64,000 nucleotides of DNA from positions 108,400-172,399 of the forward strand of contig NZ_JAGGLR010000031.1 of the NCBI RefSeq assembly GCF_017874715.1, given 5' to 3'. Within the stretch, counting starts at the first letter, position 1. Each line of letters opens with the position of its first letter. A model generated the notes under the pieces. That model had not been told where the DNA came from. It ran no database searches and saw nothing but the letters and a program-made list of their open reading frames with translations. A program made the position numbers and the translations under genes. Positions 43,551 to 53,126 of the stretch are shown here, one piece after another. Source of the stretch: Streptomyces iranensis. Lineage in GTDB: Bacteria; Actinomycetota; Actinomycetes; Streptomycetales; Streptomycetaceae.

Positions 43551-45209
43551 GTGACCGTACACATCTTGAGCGCAGGTGTACTCGACCCGATCGGTTCAGA
43601 CGCCAGAGGCCCCGTGATCGTCGCCTTCCTGGTATTCATCGGGCTGTCTGTCCTGTGGCTTTTCACGCTTGCCTCGAGTCAGGAACACGAGCCGGAAAGG
43701 CTCTACATCGCGGATCGGTCACTCTCTCCGGTCTTCAACGGGTTCGCCATGGCGGGCGAGCAGATCACGGTCGTCACTCTGTTGGTGACGTCCGGGTTTA
43801 TCGCTCTGTACGGCTACGACGGGTTCAGCATCGCCATCGACCTCATGCTCGCCCTCGGTGTACTGCTGCTCCTTGCTCAAAAAATACGCGACAGCGGACT
43901 TTACACTCTCGGTGACCTCTTCTCCCTGCGTGCTGCGGGGCGCGCGTCGCGGACTGCCGCGGCTCTGGTGACACTTGCGATCACCATTCCCCTTCTCATG
44001 GTCCAACTGCGGGCTACCGGCATCAGCGTGGCCCTCCTGATCGGCCGGTCGAACCATGGAACCCAAGTGGTCTGCACGGTGCTGATGGGGCTTCTCGTCG
44101 GCTTCTTCGCCGTCGTGGCAGATCTGCGAGGCACCAGTTTCATGCAGGTCGTCAAGGTGGTCGTCACCTTGATCACGCTTTCGCTGATCACGCTGCTGGC
44201 CCTCAGCAGATTCGAGTGGAACCCCGGGTATCTGCTCTCCGCGGCGGCGGAGAAGAGCATGTCGCCGAACGGATATCTGAGCCCGGGACTCTGGCCGCGC
44301 GCCGCGAACCTCGGATCACTCAACGCGATCGGCGAACACATCGTCGTTATCCTCGGTACGGCCGTGCTGCCGAACCTGATCCTGCGTGTGAGTGCCTCCC
44401 GCACCGGGCGCTCGGCACGCCGATCCATGAGCATTGCCTCGGGACTGGGTGCTGCCTTTGTCGTCCTCCTGAGCGCGGCGGGCTTCGCGGCCGCGGCCGT
44501 GGTGGGAGGCGACGTCATCCGAGCGGTTGACGACGTTGGGCAGGGGTCCCCGATTCTGCTGGCTTCGGAAGTACTCCCGCACGGCTCAGTGGCGCGCGTT
44601 GCGCTCATCACGGCCATGGCGTCCGTGGCCTTCCTCGCCGCGCTCACGACCGTGTCAAGCGTGGCCTTCGCTGCCGCTGTCACCTTCACGCGTGATGTGT
44701 TCGCTCAGGGCAAGGACCCGCGCACCCGAACCGGAGAAGCGCGGGTACTGCGTCTGGTCCTCGCCGTCCTGGTCGCCGTGAGCCTGTCGCTGTCCACAGC
44801 CATCAGCCGGTACCCGGTCGAGTCCCTGGTCATCTTCGCTCTCTGCGTTGCGGCGTCGGGTGTGTTCCCGGCGCTGATCTACACTTTCTTCTGGCCCAAG
44901 TTCAATCGCCGGGGGCTTCTCTGGTCCGTCTACGGAGGACTGCTGCTGTCCCTCGTGCTCACGGTCTCCTCACCCGTCGCCACCGGTACCAAGAACTCAC
45001 TATGGCCTGAGTTGAGTTTCAACTGGTATCCGTACTACAACGCGGGCATGGTGTCCGTGCCGGCGGCACTCTTCCTCGGGTGGATCGGCAGCCTCACCTC
45101 ACCAGAGAGTTCTCAACCGGTTGTCGGTGCAGTGAGTACGACGGGAAAGGAAGTCGGACGGAGGAGTACAGCCCGCCCGCGGACAGCGCGCGGTCGGCAT
45201 GCAGGCTGA
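43551..45209 (+). CDS. sodium:solute symporter, ActP-like
   Basis: A 552-residue SSS-family carrier with about 13 helices. Landmarks are PERLYIADRSLSPVFNGFAM, AGEQITVVTLLVTSGFIALY (ion site region) and SGLYTLGDLFSLRAAGRASR. It resembles cation/acetate symporters but may carry another short carboxylate. The GTG start is four bases after the DUF485 stop. Its location beside the LLM module suggests uptake of the module's acidic substrate; this is inference. The tail is Arg/Ser-rich. Confidence 0.88.
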   Translation: MTVHILSAGVLDPIGSDARGPVIVAFLVFIGLSVLWLFTLASSQEHEPERLYIADRSLSPVFNGFAMAGEQITVVTLLVTSGFIALYGYDGFSIAIDLMLALGVLLLLAQKIRDSGLYTLGDLFSLRAAGRASRTAAALVTLAITIPLLMVQLRATGISVALLIGRSNHGTQVVCTVLMGLLVGFFAVVADLRGTSFMQVVKVVVTLITLSLITLLALSRFEWNPGYLLSAAAEKSMSPNGYLSPGLWPRAANLGSLNAIGEHIVVILGTAVLPNLILRVSASRTGRSARRSMSIASGLGAAFVVLLSAAGFAAAAVVGGDVIRAVDDVGQGSPILLASEVLPHGSVARVALITAMASVAFLAALTTVSSVAFAAAVTFTRDVFAQGKDPRTRTGEARVLRLVLAVLVAVSLSLSTAISRYPVESLVIFALCVAASGVFPALIYTFFWPKFNRRGLLWSVYGGLLLSLVLTVSSPVATGTKNSLWPELSFNWYPYYNAGMVSVPAALFLGWIGSLTSPESSQPVVGAVSTTGKEVGRRSTARPRTARGRHAG

Positions 45210-45239
45210 TTCGCCGCGGTTGTGGTATCCGCAGGCTCG

Positions 45240-45288
45240 ACGATCTCCTGCACCCGGGCGGCTTCCGCGCAGCGTTGCAGGAGATCGT
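45240..45288. terminator. hairpin between convergent transporter genes
   Basis: Perfect 13-base arms, ACGATCTCCTGCA (45240-45252) and TGCAGGAGATCGT (45276-45288), with a 23-base loop. The hairpin lies between the ends of the symporter and the MFS gene. No T-tract, so termination is likely but not certain. Confidence 0.55.
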
Positions 45289-45305
45289 GGACCTGGCCTG
45301 TCCGC

Positions 45306-46604
45306 TTAGGCGGGTAGCGGCTTCGACGCGGTCTTCGGTAGTCGCGCGACAGTGATCACTCCGATGAGTGCTACGGCGAGGATCCAGTAGACGGGGCTGG
45401 TTCTGCTTCCGGTACCGGCCACGAGGGCAGCGGCGACGAGTGGCGTGATGCCGCCGATGATCACGCCCAGGTTGTAGCCGATCGCGATGCCTGAGTAGCG
45501 CACGCTTGCCGGAAACAGCTCCGTGGCCAACGGCCACGTAGGCACCTGCGCCCACCCGGTGAAGAACATGAAGACCAGATAGACGGCTCCGACGGCCCAG
45601 AGGTTGGTTGCTGCGATGAGGAGTGCGAAGACCGGCCAAGCGATGACGGCGAAGATGATGTAGGACGCCAGCAGGATGGGCTTGCGGTCGTAGCGATCCG
45701 TCAACTTGCCCGCCCATGGGTAGGTGAAGGTGGCCAGGGCGATGCACAACGCTGATGTCCAGGCGACGCCTGTGGCGGAGAATCCTTCCTCCTGCAGGAA
45801 GATGGCGAAGTAGGCAACGCCGAAGTAGCCGGTGCCGTTGAACGCGATGGCCAGGCCCGCCACGCGGGCAACCGACAGCGGGTGGCTACGCAGAGCGGCC
45901 AGCATCGGGCTGCGCACGATCGCGGCCTTCTCCTTCAGCTCTTGGAATTGAGGCGACTCCTCGACCCGCAGCCGAGCCTGCAGACATACCACAGTGAGGA
46001 CCAGCGAGAGGAGGAACGGGATCCGCCAGCCCCACGTTGCCATCTGGTCGGCCGGAACCAGCAGCCGGACCAGCCCTACGACGCCGGCGGCCACGGCGAA
46101 CCCGAGAGTAGACCCCATGGAAACCGTCGATCCGTAGAAGCCCCGCTTGCCGGGCGGCGCCAGCTCGGCGATGTAGGTGGCAGCGCCACCGATCTCACCG
46201 CCGGCAGCGAACCCTTGGGCGAGTCGCACAACGATGACTGCGATCGTCCCGGCGACTCCAATCTGTCCGTAGGTGGGCAGCAGGCCCATCACGCCGCACG
46301 CCACGCCCATCATCACGATCGTCGCGACGAGGGCTGTCCGGCGGCCGCGGCGGTCGCCGAGGCGACTGAAGAACCAGCCACCGAGCGGACGGATGAGGTA
46401 GGACGACGCGAACACCGCGAGCGCGGACAGGGTTGAGACCGTCGGATTGTCGCTGGGGAAGAACAACGGTCCGATGGTGAGCGTCAGAAACCCATAGACA
46501 CTGAAGTCGTAGTACTCGATCAGTGTCCCGACGCCGCCCGCCAGCGATGCACGCCGGGCGGACCTCAAGCTGATCGTCTTTTCGGAATGTTGTGCCGTCG
46601 TCAT
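45306..46604 (-). CDS. MFS metabolite:proton symporter (MHS type)
   Basis: A 432-residue, 12-helix carrier of the sugar-porter/MHS branch (citrate, alpha-ketoglutarate, shikimate, proline-betaine carriers). Signatures are GTLIEYYDFSVYGFLTL in helix 1, RPLGGWFFSRLGDRRGRRTA in loop 2-3 and AQGFAAGGEIGGAATYIAEL. The ATG is followed by a normal N-tail and preceded by AAGGAG. Convergent with the SSS gene. It probably imports a carboxylate for the surrounding catabolic genes. Confidence 0.9.
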   Translation of the reverse strand: MTTAQHSEKTISLRSARRASLAGGVGTLIEYYDFSVYGFLTLTIGPLFFPSDNPTVSTLSALAVFASSYLIRPLGGWFFSRLGDRRGRRTALVATIVMMGVACGVMGLLPTYGQIGVAGTIAVIVVRLAQGFAAGGEIGGAATYIAELAPPGKRGFYGSTVSMGSTLGFAVAAGVVGLVRLLVPADQMATWGWRIPFLLSLVLTVVCLQARLRVEESPQFQELKEKAAIVRSPMLAALRSHPLSVARVAGLAIAFNGTGYFGVAYFAIFLQEEGFSATGVAWTSALCIALATFTYPWAGKLTDRYDRKPILLASYIIFAVIAWPVFALLIAATNLWAVGAVYLVFMFFTGWAQVPTWPLATELFPASVRYSGIAIGYNLGVIIGGITPLVAAALVAGTGSRTSPVYWILAVALIGVITVARLPKTASKPLPA

Positions 46605-47159
46605 TGACTCTCCTTGTCACACCAGGATGGGAGACGCGCCGTTCGGCCGCCCTCGCCGCGCGAGGTCGACGCCGTCACGTTGCTCGGCGCGATCAGGGGG
46701 GTGGGTCCTGACTGGACCTTTCCGTCGGGTCAGGCCCGGAGGCACTGTGGCGAGGTCGACAGTCGCCGGTGCCCGGTGCTGCCTCAGGGGGCTGAAGCCC
46801 CAATCTCTCTGGATTCGAGCGGCGCAGCCGTCCGGGCTACCTCGTCGGTGACTGCTGATTCGACGGCTGCGGGATGGCCATCGGATGATGGGGCGCATTG
46901 ATGGAGCGCCGCCGATGGCATGCCATACCTCGTGGGTCAGCAGGAACTGCGTACGCACACTCTCGATGCACTTCGCATGTGCTGACTCTGACCCGTCGTA
47001 CACAGACGCGCAATGCACTGATACGACTGGACTAATTCAAATTCCACAAGTATGGATGCAGAAGAGACATGATCTGGGAGTGGCGCGCAAGAAAGGTCTG
47101 CGCCGCGGCGCCGGCTTGCACTGCTCGGCGCTGTTGTTGTGTCAGATCGGGAGCCTTCA
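46605..47159. other. 555-bp intergenic region
   Basis: No ORF with convincing coding character on either strand. It must hold the promoter of the MFS gene (left) and the 3' region of the synthetase gene (right). A short GGGGCT/AGCCCC hairpin is near 46788-46801. The right half is AT-richer than average. Nothing else is seen. Confidence 0.5.
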
Positions 47160-48989
47160 CTAATGCGACCGCGGCCGTAGGTGGTTCGCGATCACTGTGT
47201 CGTCATTCTCGCCGTACATTTCGTCGATCAGCGTAGCGAATGAATTCACTACCGCGTTCCGCTTGACCTTGCCATTCGCGGTCCGCTCGCCGCGTTCGGC
47301 CTCGAGGGGCCGAGGCAGCACACGGAAGTCCTTCAGCTGTTGCGCGCGTGCGAGGCCGGTGTTGACTCGCCCGAGCTCGGCCCGCAGGCGTTCGGACAGC
47401 GCCGTCGCAGTCAGCGCCTTGGCCTGTGTGCTCGGTTCGAGCAGCACGGTGAGGCACTTGCGCGCGTCGCCCACGACGATCGCTTCGCTGATCAGCGAGC
47501 TCTCCTTCAGCCGGGTTTCGATCGGCTGCGGATTGATCGTCTTGCCGCCGCTGGTGATGATCACGTCCTTCTTTCGGCCGATGAGGCGGATCTCACCGTG
47601 CGCGGTACGCTCAATCAGGTCGCCGGTACGGAACCAACCGTCCTGCAGAACGGCATCTGTCTCTTTGGGGTTGCGCCAGTATTCGCGAAACAGCAGTGGT
47701 GCGCGGACCAGCATTTCACCATCATGTGCGACCTCGATCTGGAAGCGTGGGTCCGAGAATTTTCGACCAATATATCCCGGGCGAGGAAACGTCTGGTCGA
47801 AATGAGCAACGGGGCAGCCGGCTGTTTCGGTGAGGCCATAGCTTTCGCGTAGATCCAGCCCCCAGATCTGCCACAGCGCGATGACGTTCTCGGGCGTCGC
47901 GGCAGAGGCGGTGAAAGCGACGCGAAGGCGGTCCAACCCGACGCTTGCCCGCAACGGCAGGAAGACACGGTGAAGCACTGCGGTGTACGCGATCCGCAGC
48001 AATACCGAAGGCTGACCACTGGACCAACGGCGCTCGACCATTCGGCGACCGACCCACATCGCGCCTTTGTAGGCGTACCGGCGCACCCGGGGCCATGCCT
48101 GCGTTCGTGCGATCAGCTCGCCGGCGACCTTCTCGTAGAAGCGCGGGGGCCACAGCAGTGCCGTCGGTCGCACGGTGCGCAATGCGTCCTCGTAGTCCTC
48201 GATGCGGCAGTACGTCACCACGAGACGTGAGAGCAGCGGAGTGAAGATCAGCAGCAGCGCCGGCGCCACGTGGGCCAGCGGCAGGAAGCCGACGATGTCG
48301 TGCTCACGGCTGTCGAGCTCCGGATAGAGGCCGACGACGGTCTGGACCGAGTGCTGAAGCGTACGGTGCGAGTGTGTGACGCCTTTCGGAGCTCCTGTGG
48401 AGCCCGACGTGTAGAAGAGAACGGCGGGGTCGTCGAGTGTCGTGGCAGCGACCATCTCGACCAGACGGTCGGATACGACGCTTGGATGCCGAGCTCCCTC
48501 TGTGCGCAGCTCCTCCCACGTTGTCCCAGTGATTGCCCCGGGCAGCGCCGACGGGGCGGTGTCCATGCCGACGACGAGCCGCAGCTTGGGTGTGCGGGCC
48601 GCGATCTCCGCCACCTTGTCGAGCTCCGTAGTTGTCTCGCCCATAAAGGCCACTGCCTCGCTGTGCGCCAGGATCTGCTCGATCTCGGCGGGCGAGTTGG
48701 TCGGGTAGACGCCGACCACCACGCCGCCGACACTCTGCACGGCCAGTGCGGCGAAGGCCCATTCCGGGCGTGCGCTGCTCATGACCGCGACGCGATCGCC
48801 GTGCCGCACGTGGTGCTCGACAAGGCCGAGCGCGATCTCGCGTACTCGGTCTCGGTACGTCCGCCATGTGATCGCGTGTACAACCCCTTCGCGCCAGTGA
48901 CGCAGCGCAACGATGTTGGGCTCGGAGCGCGCACGATCAAGCAACAGCTGCGGATGCGTCCGGATCGGTTCAAAATTCATCAGATCCAT
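47160..48989 (-). CDS. FadD15-like long-chain acyl-CoA synthetase, copy A
   Basis: A 609-residue AMP-forming synthetase. It begins MDLMNFEPIRTHPQLLLDRA and has VLFYTSGSTGAPKGVTHSHR, LRESYGLTETAGCPVAHFDQ, WFRTGDLIERTAHGEIRLIG, RKKDVIITSGGKTINPQPIE and the catalytic Lys in RTANGKVKRNAV. A close paralogue of the same length lies at 54446-56275 in locus B. Here it stands alone, facing away from the rest of locus A, and its former partners are missing. Confidence 0.92.
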   Translation of the reverse strand: MDLMNFEPIRTHPQLLLDRARSEPNIVALRHWREGVVHAITWRTYRDRVREIALGLVEHHVRHGDRVAVMSSARPEWAFAALAVQSVGGVVVGVYPTNSPAEIEQILAHSEAVAFMGETTTELDKVAEIAARTPKLRLVVGMDTAPSALPGAITGTTWEELRTEGARHPSVVSDRLVEMVAATTLDDPAVLFYTSGSTGAPKGVTHSHRTLQHSVQTVVGLYPELDSREHDIVGFLPLAHVAPALLLIFTPLLSRLVVTYCRIEDYEDALRTVRPTALLWPPRFYEKVAGELIARTQAWPRVRRYAYKGAMWVGRRMVERRWSSGQPSVLLRIAYTAVLHRVFLPLRASVGLDRLRVAFTASAATPENVIALWQIWGLDLRESYGLTETAGCPVAHFDQTFPRPGYIGRKFSDPRFQIEVAHDGEMLVRAPLLFREYWRNPKETDAVLQDGWFRTGDLIERTAHGEIRLIGRKKDVIITSGGKTINPQPIETRLKESSLISEAIVVGDARKCLTVLLEPSTQAKALTATALSERLRAELGRVNTGLARAQQLKDFRVLPRPLEAERGERTANGKVKRNAVVNSFATLIDEMYGENDDTVIANHLRPRSH

Positions 48990-49098
48990 CACACGGCCTC
49001 TCCGCGGATCCACGAGAGCTGACGAGCCGGGCCCGACGTCATCCATATAACACCCTGCCAAGGTGGAGGAAATCGCCGCGGTACCACGTCATCGGCTC

Positions 49099-49194
49099 GC
49101 AGAGTTCAACAACGGCCTTGATCCCGATATCGTCACGGCGACCATCCGCATTCCCGCGATCAACGCGCTGCTCGTCCCCGCGGACGCGAGCTGA
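49099..49194 (+). pseudogene. TetR C-terminal remnant
   Basis: 32 codons read AEFNNGLDPDIVTATIRIPA then INALLVPADAS and stop. This matches the end of the complete TetR at 49536 (FNSGLDPDIVATTIRTAAIN). It is a duplicate of that gene's 3' end, in opposite orientation, 340 bp away. Confidence 0.8.
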
Positions 49195-49205
49195 CAAGAA
49201 GAGTA

Positions 49206-49514
49206 GTGGCTCGATCGCCCTCCGCAGCGCACCGGAGCCTTCGGCATCCGGCCGAGTCTGCCCAGGTCCAGGCGGTCAAGGACATCGCCTCACCCAAGAC
49301 ACTGCGCGAGCGTTGGCCGGGGGAGATGCTGTTCGCGGTCCTGGACGACTTCTCCCTGCATCGGCACGCCAAGGTCCACCCTGGACCGCCGCCAACGACG
49401 TGGAGCCGACGCTCGCCGCCAATGGTTCCCCGACATCCGGGGCATCCCGAAGCGCCGCGTCACCTCCCGGTCACCAGCCCCGGCCTGGATCAGGTCAGCG
49501 GCTACGAGCCGCAC
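49206..49514. pseudogene. IS630-type transposase debris on both strands
   Basis: The plus strand has RERWPGEMLFAVLDDFSLHR then HAKV (DDE domain). The minus strand 49514-49400 has RLVAADLIQAGAGDREVTRR then FGMPRMSGNHWRRA (IS630 helix-turn-helix). The two pieces face each other, so the element is rearranged as well as truncated. Confidence 0.6.
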
Positions 49515-49535
49515 CCTTGAAGACGCCCACTCCTG

Positions 49536-50138
49536 TCAGATCGCGTCCGCGGGGATGAGCAGCGCGTTGATCGCGGCGGTGCGGATGGTCGTCGCGACGA
49601 TGTCGGGATCGAGGCCACTGTTGAACTGGGGTACCGCGTTGATCATCGAGAAGACGGCGTGTGTGAGAACGCGGGTCTGCGCGTCTGACAGGTCGGGCCG
49701 CAGCCGGGTGACCAGTCCGCTCCACTCTTCGGCGTAGAGGCGCATCATGCGTCGCATGCGATGGCGTTCGTCCTCGGGGACGTTGTGTTCGTTCTTCAGG
49801 AACACCAGCGTGGACGGAACGTTCTGGAGACTGCGTTTGACGTGGTAATCGATCATCTCCTCGAGTGCCTTGCGTGGATCCGTCACTTCGGCTGCCGTCT
49901 TGCGGGCATGAACCAGTAGTTCGTTGAGCGGATCCTCGAGCACGGCGATCAGCAACGCCTGCTTGCTCGGGAAGTGCCGGTAGAGCGCGGGGCCGGTCAC
50001 ACCGGCACGCGCGCCGATCATCTCAGTGGTGACCGCATCGAAGGCACGCTCGTTGAACAACTCTCCGGCGACCTTGATCAGCACCTGCCGACGGGTGGCG
50101 CGGGGAGACGCGGTACGGGGGGTAGGTGAGCTCGACAC
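49536..50138 (-). CDS. TetR-family regulator of the LLM module
   Basis: A 200-residue regulator. The helix-turn-helix (LIKVAGELFNERAFDAVTTE, MIGARAGVTGPALYRHFPSK) is followed by a ligand domain of the actinobacterial fatty-acid/steroid degradation type (KRSLQNVPSTLVFLKNEHNV, EDERHRMRRMMRLYAEEWSG). It starts 14 bases after the creatininase-family stop, so the two are co-transcribed. It is divergent from the LLM operon and its gene is co-duplicated as remnants with other LLM copies. It is the best candidate for binding the GTTA-N8-TAAC boxes (inference). Confidence 0.88.
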   Translation of the reverse strand: MSSSPTPRTASPRATRRQVLIKVAGELFNERAFDAVTTEMIGARAGVTGPALYRHFPSKQALLIAVLEDPLNELLVHARKTAAEVTDPRKALEEMIDYHVKRSLQNVPSTLVFLKNEHNVPEDERHRMRRMMRLYAEEWSGLVTRLRPDLSDAQTRVLTHAVFSMINAVPQFNSGLDPDIVATTIRTAAINALLIPADAI

Positions 50139-50152
50139 ACGTAAAGTCTAGT

Positions 50153-50920
50153 CTAGGTGAGCGGCCGATAACGTGCCATTGCGTGTTCCGCGAGCAGGTC
50201 GGCCACCGCGGTCAGACAGGCGAAGCCCAGCTCAGACGACATGCCGCGCGGATCACCGAGCACCCCGCTGGGTGCGACTGCCTTGACACCGTCAGTGAAT
50301 ACGCGGGCCAGCAACGCGTCATCCATGGACCCGGTGAAACCTGCGGCGGCACGATCGTTCCTCACGGCGTCCGGCCGCACGGCTAGCATGATCGAACTTT
50401 CGGCGACGTCGGCATGGCCTCCGACGTGGTCGGCGAGGCCGGCGACGCGTTGAGCGGCATCGCGCCACGCGCGGAGGACCGCTGCCGAGTCTGCGAACGC
50501 GATGACATCCAGGTCGGAGGGAAACCGCGCGGCGAGCTTCGGCTCGATGTCGCTGAGCACCGGGTAGTTGCCGATATGCGCCGAGAAGATCAGAACCCGA
50601 CGGAAGCCGTGCACGGCAAGGCTCGCGCAGCAGTCGGCGCAGATCGCTTCGAGCGTCTCGGCCCGCAGCGAGAGCGTTCCGGCGAAGCCGAGGTGGTGCG
50701 ACGAGCAGCCGATCCGCACCGTCGGTAGCACGAGCGCGTCGCCAAGCCGCTCGGCGACAAGAACACCCAGTCGATCGGCGTGATCACTGTCGACCGACAT
50801 CGGCAGGTGCGCACCGTGCTGCTCCGTGGCGCCCAGCGGCAAGACCGCCGTACGCATACCGCTCGCGATGGCACTCGCGATGTCAGACGAGGTCAAACGC
50901 TCAATCCGCAACTCGCTCAC
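50153..50920 (-). CDS. creatininase-family amidohydrolase
   Basis: A 255-residue protein of the creatininase/creatinine amidohydrolase fold (also MftE- and FAPy-deformylase-like). Metal ligands are visible in VLPLGATEQHGAHLPMSVDS (Glu, His), DSDHA and FSAHIGNYP; the Glu near VAESSIML may complete the site. GTG start with AGGAGG upstream. It is divergent from the LLM operon and coupled to the TetR gene. It probably hydrolyses an amide or cyclic amide from the pathway, which would fit a nitrogen-containing substrate (inference). Confidence 0.88.
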   Translation of the reverse strand: MSELRIERLTSSDIASAIASGMRTAVLPLGATEQHGAHLPMSVDSDHADRLGVLVAERLGDALVLPTVRIGCSSHHLGFAGTLSLRAETLEAICADCCASLAVHGFRRVLIFSAHIGNYPVLSDIEPKLAARFPSDLDVIAFADSAAVLRAWRDAAQRVAGLADHVGGHADVAESSIMLAVRPDAVRNDRAAAGFTGSMDDALLARVFTDGVKAVAPSGVLGDPRGMSSELGFACLTAVADLLAEHAMARYRPLT

Positions 50921-51018
50921 GTGTGGTCACTCCTCCTCCTGCGCCTGCTCGGCCAGTACCTCGCGGATGCGTCACTACTCGACGGATGGGGAGAGGTCCG
51001 CGGTCGAGGCTCACGCAC

Positions 51019-51098
51019 GTTAATCATAACTAACGTCTTCCCCATCCATCGCGGCCTTGACCTGGGCTGGTCTACGTCCTACGTTATCGCCGAATAAC
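51019..51098 (+). promoter_or_regulatory. locus B LLM promoter with two GTTA-N8-TAAC boxes
   Basis: Boxes at 51019-51034 and 51083-51098, 64 bp apart. Promoter TTGACC (51057-51062), 17-base spacer, TACGTT (51080-51085). The proximal box covers the -10 and the predicted start, and the LLM ATG follows 20 bases later. The boxes also lie upstream of the divergent creatininase/TetR pair. Confidence 0.87.
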
Positions 51099-51117
51099 AT
51101 TCGACGGAAGGGTCGGT

Positions 51118-52299
51118 ATGGACTTCATCCTCATGACCGAGGGGGACACCCCGGTCGGGCTCACCCATGAGCACCGCTACCGGGAACTGGTCGAGGAGGT
51201 ACTGCTCGCAGAGCGCGTCGGCTTCGACGCCTTCGGCAGTTCCGAGCAGCACGTCGCCCTCGGGACGGCCTCGGTCTCCGCTCCGGAGGTGCTCTACCCC
51301 TACCTGATGGCTCTCACCAGCCGGATCCGCTTCATCCACCTCGTGACGCTGCTGCCGACACGGATGAACCACGCACTGCGCGTGGCCGAACGCGTCGCGA
51401 CCGAGGACATCCTCTCCAACGGACGCGTCGAACTCGGCACCGGACGCGGCAACACCACCCTCGCCCTGCGCGCCTTCGAAGTCGACCCATCCGAGAACAA
51501 GTCCCAGTGGCGAGAAGGCGTCGAACTCATCCGCCGCGCCTTCCTCGACGACCCGTTCTCCTACGTGGGCGAGCACTACAAGATCCCGCCCCGCAGCCTG
51601 GTCCCCAAGCCCCTCCAGGCGCCCCACCCGCCCATCTCAGCCGCCGCCGGCAGCCCCAGCTCCGTCGAAACCGCGGCCACCATGGGCATCGGCGCCATCA
51701 TGGGCGGCCTCTACCTCGGATTCGACCTCGTCGAAAACATGGTGAAGCTCTACGACAAAACACTCGCCGCCACCGACCACCCCCACCCGATCACACCACG
51801 CAAGATGGTCGCCATCTCGGGCGGAATGCACTGCGCCGAGACAACAGCGCAAGCCCGCACCGAGGCCAAACCCCTCTTCGAGATGGCCAAACTCTCCACC
51901 GACGCCTACGAACGGCTGTCCAAGCTCTCACAGGACTACGCCTACATGGGCGCCGTCAAAAACATCGACTTCAACGACGAGGAGTACATGTTCGAACACT
52001 CCCAAGGCTTCATGGTCGGCGACCCCCACCACTGCATCGAACACGTACAGCGATACGCCGACATGGGCGTCGACGCACTCGTACTACGCGTCGACAGCCT
52101 CCCCCACCACCAGCTACTGCGCTCGATCGAACTCTTCGGCAAATACGTCATCCCCCACTTCAAAAACCCCCGCAACGTCGTCCGCCCCGCCGACCACGTA
52201 CTCGCCGACATCCGAGCCGCACGCCCCGCCCACCAAGAAGCACTCCACCACTTCCACTCCCAGCACAACCCCACACACCACAAGGAGACCAGCCGATGA
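51118..52299 (+). CDS. LLM-class flavin-dependent monooxygenase, copy B
   Basis: A 393-residue luciferase-like oxygenase, the first gene of the complete five-gene operon. The sequence pattern is as in copy A (MDFILMTEGDTPVGLTHEHR; GRVELGTGRGNTTLALRAFE), with about 36 substitutions scattered mainly in the second half. GGAAGG ribosome site. ATGA overlap with the crotonase. It needs reduced flavin, likely from the reductase encoded three genes downstream. Confidence 0.94.
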   Translation: MDFILMTEGDTPVGLTHEHRYRELVEEVLLAERVGFDAFGSSEQHVALGTASVSAPEVLYPYLMALTSRIRFIHLVTLLPTRMNHALRVAERVATEDILSNGRVELGTGRGNTTLALRAFEVDPSENKSQWREGVELIRRAFLDDPFSYVGEHYKIPPRSLVPKPLQAPHPPISAAAGSPSSVETAATMGIGAIMGGLYLGFDLVENMVKLYDKTLAATDHPHPITPRKMVAISGGMHCAETTAQARTEAKPLFEMAKLSTDAYERLSKLSQDYAYMGAVKNIDFNDEEYMFEHSQGFMVGDPHHCIEHVQRYADMGVDALVLRVDSLPHHQLLRSIELFGKYVIPHFKNPRNVVRPADHVLADIRAARPAHQEALHHFHSQHNPTHHKETSR

Positions 52300-53114
52300 C
52301 CAACCTCTACAACCACGGCACCGGCGACATCCTCACCGAACACCACGACAACGGCATCCTCCAGATCACGATCAATCGACCCGACCGGTACAACTCGCTC
52401 ACCCTGCCGATGTTCGAGGAGATGAACCAGATCTGGGCCGACGTCGAGCGCGACGACCAGACCCGGGTCGTCGTCATCACCGGGGCCGGCAAAGCCTTCT
52501 GTACCGGGATGGACGTCGCTCAGCCCGATCCCACGCCCCAGGATGCGCTCGCGATGCTGGAGACCGAACGCAAGCGGGTCGCGACGATGTTGCGCATCGA
52601 GAAGCCGATCATCTCCGCGATCAACGGCCCCGCGGTCGGCTACGGGCTGTCGACCGCGCTTCTCGCCGACATCAGCATCGCCGCGGACGACGCGGTGCTG
52701 ATCGAAGGCCATACCAAGGTCGGTGTGACCGCCGGCGACCACGCCGCGCTCATCTGGCCGTTGCTTGTCGGCATGGCCAAGACCAAGTACTACGTGCTCA
52801 CCTCCGAGAAGCTGACGGGCGCCGAGGCCGAGCGGATCGGGCTCGTGAGCCTGTCCGTTCCCCGCGAGCAGGTGCTGCCCCGCGCGCTCGAGGTCGCGTC
52901 CCAGCTGGCCCGCGGTTCCCAGCAGGCGCTCCGTTTCACCAAGCGTGCGCTCAACGCCTGGCTCACCAACGCGATGCCCCAGCACGAGCTGTCCTCGGCA
53001 CTCGAGATCCTCGACTTCGCCGGTGCCGACTACGCCGAAGCACGCCAGGCTTTCCGGGAGAAGCGCCCCGTGGACTTCCCCTCCGCTCGCGCCGCCGGCG
53101 GACCGGCGAACTGA
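52296..53114 (+). CDS. crotonase-superfamily protein lacking both usual Glu residues
   Basis: A 272-residue enoyl-CoA hydratase/isomerase fold: QITINRPDRYNSLTLPMFEE, VVVITGAGKAFCTGMDVAQP (oxyanion loop) and ISAINGPAVGYGLSTALLAD. Where hydratases have Glu in GGGxE and PEI, this protein has Thr (YGLSTAL) and His (IEGHTKVG). It is therefore probably a different crotonase reaction, such as C-C bond hydrolysis, isomerisation or dehalogenation. Its N-terminal 24 codons survive as the stub in locus A. Confidence 0.88.
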   Translation: MTNLYNHGTGDILTEHHDNGILQITINRPDRYNSLTLPMFEEMNQIWADVERDDQTRVVVITGAGKAFCTGMDVAQPDPTPQDALAMLETERKRVATMLRIEKPIISAINGPAVGYGLSTALLADISIAADDAVLIEGHTKVGVTAGDHAALIWPLLVGMAKTKYYVLTSEKLTGAEAERIGLVSLSVPREQVLPRALEVASQLARGSQQALRFTKRALNAWLTNAMPQHELSSALEILDFAGADYAEARQAFREKRPVDFPSARAAGGPAN

Positions 53115-53126
53115 GGGAAGGCGAGC

